Shown here: positions 8,801 through 15,638 of the stretch, piece after piece
Numbering within the stretch: position 1 is the stretch's first letter
How the letters are laid out: each line of letters starts with the position of its first letter
NCBI GenBank assembly: GCA_964352225.1
Contig: CAYGRM010000083.1
Location: 1-20,601 of the forward strand
Source: CAJQQY01 sp964352225
Lineage (GTDB): Bacteria > Bacteroidota > Bacteroidia > Chitinophagales > Saprospiraceae
DNA: 20,601 bases
Direction of reading: 5' to 3'
Notes under the pieces: generated by a model
The model's database searches: none
Seen by the model: only the letters and a program-made list of their open reading frames with translations
Told to the model about the DNA's origin: nothing
Position numbers and translations under genes: made by a program

Positions 8801-10298
8801 CTGTCGATTCCATCGCATAGCGAGCTTCCGCTGCAGTCAAAGTATTATCATTAGAAAGAATTAAAGCCATAACTCCAGCAGCATTGGGACAAGCAGAAGA
8901 GGTTCCATTAAAGTTGGGAACATAGTCTCCATTACTATACCCACTCGCTCCCGCTATATCTGTGGCAAAAATTTTCACGCCAGGAGCAGCAATATCTGCT
9001 GAAATTCCATAGTTTGATCCCCACCAATATTCATTATCACAAGACGTTGGATTTTTTCTTTGATTACACATACTCATGGCAACTACGGCAATCGTTGGTT
9101 CATAAGTGGCCGGATAAAAAACTGAACTATTATCATTCCCAGCTGCAAAAAATACTGGTGCTCCAAGCCCATTCCTTCCATTATTCACCGCACCATCGAT
9201 AGCATTATTGATGGAAGATGAAGCTCCTCCTCCACCCCACGAATTACTCAAGACATCAGCATTTCCAGTTTGCCATGACCAGTTGATCGCATTAGTTATC
9301 CAACTATTATTGGTAATCCAATTTGATCCTGAGCTATAGGCAATTCGAACAGGAATGATTTTACAATTGTAAGCTACACCTGCTCCACCTAAATTATTAT
9401 TCCCAACTGCAGCGACAATGCCAGCACATGCTGTACCATGAGCGTCATCCCCTGAAGCATCTCCCGCACTCCCCTGCCCTGTAGCATCAAAACCAGGTAA
9501 AAGATTAGCTATCAAATCTGGATGATCCAAATCAACCCCCTCATCAATGATCGCCACCTTGATCGAAGCACTTCCTGCGGTCGTATTCCAAGCATTAAAA
9601 ACATTCATATCTGAACCGGGAATCCCTCCATACTGAGCAGTATTATTTCCATCGTTTTGGAGCGACCATTGATTGTTTACAGAGGGATCATTAGTACTAA
9701 GTCTTTTCATTATTCTAAGAAAATCTGGCTCGCAATAATCGAAAATTTCCGCCTCATGAATTTCGTTTGCAAGAGCTAAAGCATTTCGGTTTTTATGAAC
9801 TTTTATTTCAAACAAAAGCTCATCAAACTGATTACGTGTATACGTTGTTACTCCTTGAAAATCATAGATTATTTGATCAAGTAGTGATTTTTGATCAGCA
9901 GACTTCAATCTTAATAAAACTTGATTGGTAACCCCATGGAGCGTACCATCTGGATGAGTTAAAAAATAATTTGCATAGCTAATAGATGCTTCATCTTGAA
10001 GTGATTGTAACAATGCATTTACAGAAGCTGAATTAGGGGTGTTTTTCAATTCTAAAATAGAGACACGAGGAGCTGGCAAGTTTTGGATAGTTGCCAAATT
10101 AAGATAGTTTTCTTGTTTAGATAAAATTTGTAGTTGTTCCTCTTTATTCAAATTAGAATTAAATTGGACGAGAATTTTTTGAGTAGAGATTTCTAATTGG
10201 ACTTTCCCATCCGGACCATAATAAAAACTTTGGGCATAAAAATCTTGGGCTAGACACATCATTAGGCCTAGCAAAATTGTAGCATTTCGCAGTAACAT
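5877..10298 (-). CDS. secreted subtilisin-like (S8) protease with SprB repeats, GEVED module and T9SS sorting domain
   Basis: A 1473-aa paralogue of the protease at 1452-5435. Order: signal peptide (~1-23); doubled propeptide-like region (~39-198, ending DYCEPDFLRIMKR); S8 domain (~211-536) with Asp252 (VAIIDEGVDL), His287 (DDAHGTACAG), Asn388 (FAAGNDN) and Ser467 (NGTSSACP); CARDB-like module (~545-650); Cys-rich module (~653-755, GNGMCCSQGNGSYSL); four SprB-type repeats (~759-1053); a GEVED module (~1058-1200, from YCSSAGNDSSNEWI to FGEVEDYAVF) that the paralogue lacks; MAM/lectin-like module (~1208-1360, WVYLDDINFRGC); and T9SS sorting domain (~1390-1473, INLYPNPT). The length difference of 146 aa is nearly all the GEVED insertion. 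The triad is intact. The gene has its own terminator, so it is probably a separate unit from its paralogue. It is divergent from the FG-GAP gene across 381 bp. Substrate unknown. Confidence 0.95.
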   Translation of the reverse strand: MLLRNATILLGLMMCLAQDFYAQSFYYGPDGKVQLEISTQKILVQFNSNLNKEEQLQILSKQENYLNLATIQNLPAPRVSILELKNTPNSASVNALLQSLQDEASISYANYFLTHPDGTLHGVTNQVLLRLKSADQKSLLDQIIYDFQGVTTYTRNQFDELLFEIKVHKNRNALALANEIHEAEIFDYCEPDFLRIMKRLSTNDPSVNNQWSLQNDGNNTAQYGGIPGSDMNVFNAWNTTAGSASIKVAIIDEGVDLDHPDLIANLLPGFDATGQGSAGDASGDDAHGTACAGIVAAVGNNNLGGAGVAYNCKIIPVRIAYSSGSNWITNNSWITNAINWSWQTGNADVLSNSWGGGGASSSINNAIDGAVNNGRNGLGAPVFFAAGNDNSSVFYPATYEPTIAVVAMSMCNQRKNPTSCDNEYWWGSNYGISADIAAPGVKIFATDIAGASGYSNGDYVPNFNGTSSACPNAAGVMALILSNDNTLTAAEARYAMESTADKVGGYNYLTVNGQPNGTWSSELGYGKINAANALGGNGTPPIASYDAGISDIYQPVGNVCYFSVNPIVTLKNYGTNVLTSVTINYEVDGTGNNVFNWTGSLASGATTSITLPNISFWSGNHLLTVATSNPNFQIDANPNNDSHSSSFTVGENNLTLTLQFDANPGETSWDIKDNFGTVVLSGNNYSNPSNNILTEVLCLENGCYDFTIYDAAGNGMCCSQGNGSYSLQDNSSGNILASGSSFGFSEMTNFCLPNGNNPPLNLSLVAGNNVTCFGGNDGMATVEATGGSGNYIYFWSHGATSPTITDLTAGAYSVTVSDGLTEAYSSVVISEPSEIIVSITSVNSNGNNSGSATASATGGNPSYNYQWSNGGSSPMINNLAGGTYTVTITDNSDCTQIGSVFISDIITANLSVSIVSISNVLCHGNSDGTVTVVANGGTGNYAYNWSNGSTGATLTDLSAGNYTVTATDGTLTGQVDITIFEPTPLTVDLIGTNAVGGNNGSAIATPHGGTPDYFYLWSNGSTEEMIENLAPGIYTVTVSDINNCEKIESIEILNNTPNNGYCSSAGNDSSNEWINYLKIGSIQNLSGNNGGYGDFTSMVTELERNSNHPFKMGPGFSNAVYKEAWKIWIDFNRDFDFDDPGEEVFFASPTSNEVAGDIAIPYDAPIGLTRMRVSMMWNGNPPPCGEFEFGEVEDYAVFIVPESNNAPCQIEKIVENNFEDSWGIWIDGGDDCRRSIQDQPYANSGKFCIRLRDNSESSIMTSDIFNLTLFETVTVGFSYYARSMNELTDDFWLQISRDGGNTFELVEEWNFGDEFINDKRYNEEVEILGPFNDQIKFRFRCDAKDDQDWVYLDDINFRGCTTGLDDEIIVSYLNVGELILDHQEDDNEFLTHINLYPNPTSDLLNVSFYAKEASDTRIKILDFSGKEIFTEKKFFEKNKHSFQVDVSQFEAGIYVLSFFSKNKMHSKRFIIEE
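7140..8024 (-). repeat. four SprB-type repeats inside the second protease gene
   Basis: Residues ~759-1053 hold four units with the same alternation as in the paralogue. Units 1 and 3 begin with TCFGGNDG- and LCHGNSDG-type motifs. Units 2 and 4 begin with NNSGSA and NNGSA and end in a Cys-containing loop (SDCTQ, NNCEK). The repeats are more diverged from one another than those of the paralogue. Confidence 0.83.
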
Positions 10299-10453
10299 AA
10301 GTGTAACGGTTTTAGGTTTATTAAAGGTTTTATGACATTTCTAAAAAATCTATAACAATACAATTACAAAAAAATCAACCAAATGGATTTCTGGTATTAA
10401 ATATATTATTATAAAAAAGGGGAAGGAATTTATTAATAGATATGAAATGGGAA

Positions 10454-10483
10454 TAGATTACATTTTTTATAATATGTAATCTA
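10454..10483. repeat. 10-bp perfect inverted repeat between divergent genes
   Basis: TAGATTACAT (10454-10463) and ATGTAATCTA (10474-10483) are exact complements separated by 10 nt of A/T. No T-run fits a terminator. The place between two divergent genes suggests an operator, but this is inference. Confidence 0.45.
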
Positions 10484-10637
10484 AAAAAGGTGAACCCCAC
10501 AAAACACTATTCTATTTTAAAAAAAGAAATAACAATTCAATTTCATAGTTAAAATGTATTGTAAAACCCTTTGAAAATAATATGTCTTGAAAATAGCATC
10601 TTTTTAAAATCCAAAATAATAATCTAATAATATTTCC

Positions 10638-10655
10638 TATTTTTGATCAGCTGAT
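10638..10655 (+). promoter_or_regulatory. putative -7 element followed by a palindrome
   Basis: TATTTTTG (10638-10645) matches TAnnTTTG exactly, 34 nt before the ATG at 10680. It runs straight into the 10-bp perfect palindrome ATCAGCTGAT (10646-10655), which would lie at the transcription start and could be a regulator site. No clear -33 element. Confidence 0.4.
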
Positions 10656-10679
10656 TGTATGGCTAAAACTTAAAATTTT

Positions 10680-12434
10680 ATGTCAAATAAATATTTTCTA
10701 ATAGTACTTTTTTCCATCCTCTTTGCTTTTCAATTATTTGCTCAAACCTTTGTTAATCGGGCAACGGACTTTGGTATTATCGAAGGTTATGGAGAGTTAG
10801 GTTGGGAAGAATTTGGAGGTGGTGTTAGTTTTTTTGACTTCAATGGAGATGGGTGGGATGACTTATGTTTCCCAACTGCAGAGGGCGATAGTTTACTTTT
10901 TTTTCATAATAATCAAGGCGTTTTCGAGAAAATAAATGGACTTGTACTAGAGACTTCCGCGACAAAACAACTGCTGTGGGCAGACATTGATAATGATGGC
11001 GATAAAGATTTGTTCGTTACTAATTTTATGGCAGCCAATCGGCTTTTTGAGAACGATGGTTTTATGAACATGACGGATATCACCTTGTCTGCCAATTTCT
11101 TTTTATTCCCAGATCCCACCTACGGAGCTGCTTTTGCGGATTATGATGGTGATGGATATTTAGATTTATATATCACCAATCGCTCGAATGGAACATTTGA
11201 TAGTTTCACTAATTATTTATGGAAAAACAATGGTAACAATACTTTTACAAATGTTGCCATTCAGACTAATACAAGTGATGGATTGAAGGTTTCCTTTTGC
11301 GCTGGCTTCATCGATATCAACCAAAATTTAAGACCTGACATCTATATTGCCAATGATCGGTTGGCAAAGAATACTATGTTTTTGAATAATGGAAACACCT
11401 TTTCAGACATTAGTTTTTCGTCGGGAACTGATACAGTAGTCAATGCCATGAATGTTGGCGCAGGCGATTATGATAATGATGGACATCTTGACATTTATGT
11501 AACCAATACTGAAGGAGGAAATGTTTTATTTAAAAATAATGGCGATGAAACCTTTACCGACATGACCACTTCGGCAGGTGTTGCATTCAATCAATGGAGT
11601 TGGGGAGGAAATTTTTTCGACTATGACAATGATGGTGATTTGGATTTGTACGTGTCAAGTGAAGAGGTGGAAGATGGAAAAGTAAATGCACTTTACGAAA
11701 ACATGGGTGACGGCACTTTTCAACTACCATTGTTAGATGGAATACCTGGAGATACTTTAAGAAGTTTTGGAAATGCAGTAGGTGATTTTAATTTAGATGG
11801 AAAAATGGATGTAGTAGTCGTGAATGCTTATGGTGATCCTATGTTGATTTGGGAGAATCAAACGGACAATGAAAATAATTGGTTAAAGGTAAATTTGGAG
11901 GGAGTAGAAAGTAATCGAGATGGCATCGGCAGTTGGATTGAAATATATCATGATGGTAAAAAACAAGTTCGCTACACTCAATGTGGATCTGCCTATCTAG
12001 CTCAAAATACGAGGACGGAACATTTTGGCATTGGAGATTTTGAAACGCTGGATTCAGTTATTGTTCGTTGGCAATTGGGGATAGTTGATAAATTTGAAAA
12101 TGTACCAGCCAATCAAATTTTGGAAGTGGTAGAAGGAATGACGATTGTTGCGACAAATGAAATTTTTAAGGAGAAAAATTATTTCCAAATTTCACCTAAT
12201 CCAGTTTCAGAGAATTATTTTCATTTAAAAAATTCATTTGGGGAAAATGTTGAAGTTGATTTGCAATTAGTGAATTTGAGTGGGCAGGTTGTTTTTAACA
12301 GCAGAATGAAATTAATTGATGGAGAAAATAGAATTGAGTTGCCCTCGAATTTAGACGATGGTTTTTATTATTTAGAAATAAATTCAAAGAATCTTTCTGA
12401 GCAACAAACTATTATTTTATTGAGATCAGATTAA
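10680..12434 (+). CDS. secreted FG-GAP/VCBS repeat protein with ASPIC/UnbV domain and T9SS sorting domain
   Basis: A 584-aa protein. The signal peptide covers ~1-21 (FQLFAQ end). Seven FG-GAP/VCBS-type blades carry calcium-binding DxDxDGxxDL loops at ~53, 102, 154, 212, 263, 314 and 369. Six loops are intact (for example DYDNDGHLDI). The fourth, DINQNLRPDI, has lost the Asp/Gly core. Residues ~400-485 form an ASPIC/UnbV domain (GVESNRDGIGSWIEI, then EHFGIGD and VRWQLG), which commonly follows FG-GAP propellers in Bacteroidota. Residues ~503-584 are a T9SS type A sorting domain (ISPNPVSE). Seven blades suit a closed integrin-alpha-like propeller. Expected to be exported by T9SS and to act at the surface or outside, probably in binding. 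No catalytic motif seen and the ligand is unknown. The barrel gene beyond 12494 is convergent with it. Confidence 0.92.
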   Translation: MSNKYFLIVLFSILFAFQLFAQTFVNRATDFGIIEGYGELGWEEFGGGVSFFDFNGDGWDDLCFPTAEGDSLLFFHNNQGVFEKINGLVLETSATKQLLWADIDNDGDKDLFVTNFMAANRLFENDGFMNMTDITLSANFFLFPDPTYGAAFADYDGDGYLDLYITNRSNGTFDSFTNYLWKNNGNNTFTNVAIQTNTSDGLKVSFCAGFIDINQNLRPDIYIANDRLAKNTMFLNNGNTFSDISFSSGTDTVVNAMNVGAGDYDNDGHLDIYVTNTEGGNVLFKNNGDETFTDMTTSAGVAFNQWSWGGNFFDYDNDGDLDLYVSSEEVEDGKVNALYENMGDGTFQLPLLDGIPGDTLRSFGNAVGDFNLDGKMDVVVVNAYGDPMLIWENQTDNENNWLKVNLEGVESNRDGIGSWIEIYHDGKKQVRYTQCGSAYLAQNTRTEHFGIGDFETLDSVIVRWQLGIVDKFENVPANQILEVVEGMTIVATNEIFKEKNYFQISPNPVSENYFHLKNSFGENVEVDLQLVNLSGQVVFNSRMKLIDGENRIELPSNLDDGFYYLEINSKNLSEQQTIILLRSD

Positions 12435-12440
12435 GAATTC

Positions 12441-12473
12441 ATCCGTGGCACAATTTCAAACCGTTTCACGGAT
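12441..12473. terminator. weak hairpin between convergent genes
   Basis: ATCCGTG (12441-12447) and CACGGAT (12467-12473) form a 7-bp stem with a 19-nt loop in the 59-bp gap between two convergent genes. It has no T-run, so it is at best a weak or rho-assisted 3' end signal. Confidence 0.3.
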
Positions 12474-12493
12474 AAGTACTTGAAAAAAGGAAA

Positions 12494-13261
12494 CTACAAC
12501 CCAAAATAATAATGCAACCCCATTTGCACTCCACCAAAGGCATTATTCGAAGCTTCATAAATTCCCTTAGAATTATTCAATCGCCATTTTTCTGCATTCA
12601 TATCTCCCAACCCATATCCTCCCAACAATTCAAGATTCAAAGCTAATCCTTCCGACAGAAAAGTCCTTACTCCAAAACTCAACGTAACTCCAAAATCTAC
12701 TGATTCAAATTGATCTTTATCATCTTCCAAATCACTCCCACCAGCAAGCTGTGCTAAAGCTAAAATATCCCCATTGGGATTTTGACTTGAATGAAAGTCA
12801 ATCAAGGAAACATCATTTCGATCAAGCGTCCAAGTCGTTTCCGCTCGATTCAAAAAGGAAACATATCCACCTACCGAAAAAAATGCTCTGGTTGCGTAAG
12901 AGTTTATTTCGGTATCTCCGAATACCATTTTATAACTTAAAGGAATCATGATATAATTGAGTTCTACCTTTCTTTCGTAACTATTATTGTTAGCCTTTGA
13001 AGTATATCTTTGTCCAAGTCTTAACAGTTTAACTCCCGTTTGAACATGATGTTTGTTGAAACCTGCATAACCAAAAGACAATCCAAAAGCGGGTTTTCCA
13101 GTAAATTCATAATCCATTTCTGAAGATCCATAATTATTTTGATTGACAATGGAAGTCAAGAAATAAGCCGCATCGCCACCTACAAAAACTTGGGCTTGTA
13201 CATTTTGATTTTGGAAAAAAAGGAAAATCGATAGTGTTAGAAAGTTGATCAAGGTCTTCAT
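12494..13261 (-). CDS. outer-membrane beta-barrel protein
   Basis: A 255-aa protein with a clear signal peptide (~1-24, ending VQAQ). The mature ~230 residues alternate hydrophobic and polar residues in short strands rich in Tyr, Phe and Gly (FGLSFGYAGF, VELNYIMIPLSYKMVF, FGVTLSFGVRTF, LNLELLGGYGLG). It ends GVQMGLHYYFGL, a typical barrel C-terminal strand. This fits the small PorT-like / outer membrane beta-barrel families (probably eight strands) common in Bacteroidota. It has no T9SS domain, as expected for a protein inserted by the BAM complex. It is monocistronic by spacing, with a 138-bp gap and a terminator between it and the next gene. Partner or substrate unknown. Confidence 0.88.
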   Translation of the reverse strand: MKTLINFLTLSIFLFFQNQNVQAQVFVGGDAAYFLTSIVNQNNYGSSEMDYEFTGKPAFGLSFGYAGFNKHHVQTGVKLLRLGQRYTSKANNNSYERKVELNYIMIPLSYKMVFGDTEINSYATRAFFSVGGYVSFLNRAETTWTLDRNDVSLIDFHSSQNPNGDILALAQLAGGSDLEDDKDQFESVDFGVTLSFGVRTFLSEGLALNLELLGGYGLGDMNAEKWRLNNSKGIYEASNNAFGGVQMGLHYYFGL

Positions 13262-13344
13262 AATGTTTTTTTTTTAGAAAAAAAGAATATCAATAAGAAC
13301 AAAAAACATAGGATTTCGCTGCTTGATAATTTTCATTTTTTCAA

Positions 13345-13388
13345 AATAAAAACGCGCTCAAAATTACTCCTGAGCGCGTTTTATTTTT
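13345..13388. terminator. strong bidirectional rho-independent terminator
   Basis: A perfect 12-bp stem, AAAACGCGCTCA (13349-13360) with TGAGCGCGTTTT (13371-13382), closes a 10-nt loop, with A-rich sequence before and T-rich sequence after. On the minus strand it follows the stop of the choice-of-anchor L gene (13400) and separates it from the barrel gene. Confidence 0.9.
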
Positions 13389-13399
13389 TTCAACAAATT

Positions 13400-15142
13400 C
13401 TAATTAGCTATAAATCTTGAGGTCGCTTTTCGTCCATCTTCTAAATTTACTTGAAGGAAATAAGTTCCTGTTGGTAAATCATTCTCAAAACTGATCGAGA
13501 TTAAATCGCCTCCCACTTCATAATTTACTGGAACGATTTTTCCCAAAACATTGATGATGGTTAAATTTTCAATAGTAGTTGTTTCCGTCAACTTTAAAAA
13601 TAAATTTTCTGAAACTGGATTTGGAAATAACGTAATTGGAAAATCATTTTGATCAAAAACTCCTGTGATAGATTCAACGGTAACTGTTTCCGTAATGGTA
13701 CATCCGTTCGCATCAGTAACTGTAACGGTATAATCACCTGCTGCTAAATTACCCAAAGTGTATTCTGTTGAACCAGTTGACCAAAGGTATTCGTACCCAA
13801 AAGTTCCCCCAGATAAGTTTTCAATTTCCGCAATTCCGTTCATATTCCCATCTGTTTCTGGCGAACTAAACAACGTTAATGATAAGGCAGTAGGTTGTGT
13901 AATTTCTACTTGCGTATTACTCACTACACCGTTGGCATCGGTAATCGTAATTTCATAAATACCTGCTCCCAAATTATTTAAATCAGGAACATTAGGAGTC
14001 CAATCATAAGTATAAGGAGACGTTCCACCAGTCACCGCAAGGTCAATACTTGCATTTTGATCTCCAAAACATGCTAAAGGATTATTAGTGGTTGAGGTGG
14101 TAATACTGATTGGCTGCACCGTTTCCATAATCGTAACTGTGGTGGTGTAAGTATCTGTGCAACAATAATTTTGAGTAGTCAAAGTGATGGTATAATCTCC
14201 TGGAGTAGCGTACATTACTGGTGCTGGATTTCGTTCCGTTGAAGTTTCTCCATTTCCAAAATTCCAAGCATAGGTTCTTGCATATTTTGATTCATTCATG
14301 AACTCGATCATATTATCATTGACCGTAACACTAAATTCAGCAGGCGGAATCAACAAACTATCTTGTCCTAAAGAATTAAAGGAAAGAAAAATTCCACTAT
14401 CAAATGATGAATCTCCACGATCAGCAATCACCATTTTTACGTGATAAGTTTCATTCGCCACCGCTACAAATGATGCAGGGAGAGAAGTCGTAAATCCATC
14501 GTACACCACATGTTGTCCCGTCTCATTGTTCACATAGTATTGACTATTTTCCATGTCATTCACACTATTGATAGCTACTTCTGTAGTCGTTCCTGGAATA
14601 GTCGAGATATTATCAGCATTATTGCTAAAAGGGCCTGTACTGCCTGGTCCTGAAATAAAAAATGCAAAAGCATCATTAAATTGAGTATTGACATATTCTG
14701 GATATTCTTCTGAACCAAAAACATAATTGAAATCCAAAGTATCACTCATCATTACTGTAAAATCAAATTCAATCGCGACGGCATCCATCGAATTAGGCAA
14801 GCCTGACATGGAAGACATCAAATCAATATCTGCATCTCCTGCTGTACCCAGCGTACTACTGGTAAATACATCAGCTGCTGCATTAATATCCATAATCTCC
14901 CCATTGCAAAAAACAATACCTGCATCCAATCCCAAATCAGTTCCTCCTGCATCAAAGAATCCAATATTAGCACTACTTCCAGTAGTCGTCACATTGGAAA
15001 TAATGATCGCTGGATCATCAAAAAAATCCATTACCATTTGTTCGACAGAATAAGAATTGTCAATAAATAAATTTGACTGGGCATGTAATGAACTGAAAAA
15101 TCCACCAATAAAAATTAAAGGAAGGAGTATAGTCTTTTTCAT
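13400..15142 (-). CDS. secreted choice-of-anchor L / PKD / SprB-repeat protein with T9SS sorting domain
   Basis: A 580-aa protein. The signal peptide covers ~1-22 (FFSSLHAQ). Residues ~23-258 match the choice-of-anchor L domain, with hallmark VFGSEEYPEY at 141-150 followed by FNDAFAFFISGPG and the late DRGDSSFDSGIFL. Residues ~268-340 are a PKD domain (YAWNFGNGETSTERNP, then TPGDYTITL). Two SprB-type repeats follow at ~345-417 and ~418-492 (GGDYTVTVTDANGC-like). Residues ~503-580 are a T9SS type A sorting domain (ITLFPNPVSE). Likely a surface or extracellular binding protein; no catalytic residues are evident. The ATG at 15142 gives a well-formed signal peptide. A loose -7 match on the minus strand, TATCTTTA (15184-15191), lies 41 nt upstream. 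It has its own terminator. Confidence 0.93.
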   Translation of the reverse strand: MKKTILLPLIFIGGFFSSLHAQSNLFIDNSYSVEQMVMDFFDDPAIIISNVTTTGSSANIGFFDAGGTDLGLDAGIVFCNGEIMDINAAADVFTSSTLGTAGDADIDLMSSMSGLPNSMDAVAIEFDFTVMMSDTLDFNYVFGSEEYPEYVNTQFNDAFAFFISGPGSTGPFSNNADNISTIPGTTTEVAINSVNDMENSQYYVNNETGQHVVYDGFTTSLPASFVAVANETYHVKMVIADRGDSSFDSGIFLSFNSLGQDSLLIPPAEFSVTVNDNMIEFMNESKYARTYAWNFGNGETSTERNPAPVMYATPGDYTITLTTQNYCCTDTYTTTVTIMETVQPISITTSTTNNPLACFGDQNASIDLAVTGGTSPYTYDWTPNVPDLNNLGAGIYEITITDANGVVSNTQVEITQPTALSLTLFSSPETDGNMNGIAEIENLSGGTFGYEYLWSTGSTEYTLGNLAAGDYTVTVTDANGCTITETVTVESITGVFDQNDFPITLFPNPVSENLFLKLTETTTIENLTIINVLGKIVPVNYEVGGDLISISFENDLPTGTYFLQVNLEDGRKATSRFIAN

Positions 15143-15304
15143 GTTGTTTTATTTTTTTTGAAAAAAATGATTTGAACTTTTACTAAAGATAATCTTGTTT
15201 TTATCATTAAAAGAAAAGTCAAGATAAAGCTTCCAGCATATGCCATTATTTTACAAAGAAGTTACCTTGGTATTTAATACCGAAGTTGTTTTAGACTAAG
15301 TGAA

Positions 15305-15535
15305 ATGGAAATGATTGCTTTGCTCGTTGCCTCAGGAAACAGGAGGAATTTTAGCCATGATTTTAAGATCTATAATTGGGGAAAATTAAGAAAAAAGAAA
15401 ACCGTCATTTATTCCACCATTCTTTTTGCCACAATTTTTAGTCTACCATATAATTTTAGGAATGTTTCCTGAAAATGGAAATCTGAATTTGATCAGAGCT
15501 ATGAAGAGATTCGGGATGAATTGGATAAAAGGTGA
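15305..15535 (+). pseudogene. possible small ORF split by an in-frame TGA
   Basis: One frame reads 55 codons from ATG 15305 to a TGA at 15470-15472, then 20 more codons to a second TGA at 15533-15535. The first part starts MEMIALLVASGNRRN and has a hydrophobic stretch TVIYSTILFATIFSLPY that could span a membrane. The second part is charged and helix-like (WKSEFDQSYEEIRDELDK). Together they read like one small membrane protein with a cytoplasmic tail and a nonsense change. No family is recognised, no ribosome binding site is clear, and chance cannot be excluded in so short a frame. Confidence 0.25.
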
Positions 15536-15544
15536 TTTTTTTTT

Positions 15545-15632
15545 GACGCTGACTTTTTATGAATTTTTATGTTTTCCTTTTTGCAAGCAAAAAGGGAATT
15601 ATAAATTGTGAGTACCATGAAAAGTCAGCGTC
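15545..15632. repeat. 88-bp imperfect palindrome (MITE/REP-like)
   Basis: Arms GACGCTGACTTTT (15545-15557) and AAAAGTCAGCGTC (15620-15632) are perfect 13-bp complements, extended to 17 pairs with one G:U. Inside, CCTTTTTGC (15576-15584) pairs with GCAAAAAGG (15587-15595). The two half-elements align along their whole length apart from an ~8-nt insertion. It begins six bases after the ABC-F stop codon. Outside the arms there is a T-run on the left and an A-run on the right, so the stem could be longer. Neither strand has a terminator-like T tail. Confidence 0.6.
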
Positions 15633-15638
15633 TAAAAA

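Larger units (their letters stand above)
10299..10679. other. 381-bp divergent intergenic region
   Basis: It lies between the start of the minus-strand protease and the start of the plus-strand FG-GAP gene, so it must carry promoters for both. The only signals I could pick out are the inverted repeat at 10454-10483 and a TAnnTTTG element at 10638-10645. No ORF with coding character was seen. Confidence 0.6.
15143..15638. other. ~496-bp region without a confident gene
   Basis: It lies between the start of the choice-of-anchor L gene and the reconstructed end of the ABC-F gene. It contains a split small ORF (15305-15535) and an 88-bp imperfect palindrome (15545-15632). A longer plus-strand frame at 15426-15611 runs through the palindrome and has no coding character that I recognise. 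Confidence 0.6.

Noticed and set aside
1452..10298. One operon of two proteases
   Set aside because: A strong minus-strand terminator at 5807-5847 and a 441-bp gap separate them.
15426..15611. Plus-strand 61-aa frame
   Set aside because: It runs through the 88-bp palindrome and a T-run, shows no recognisable protein character, and overlaps a better-looking frame at 15305-15535.
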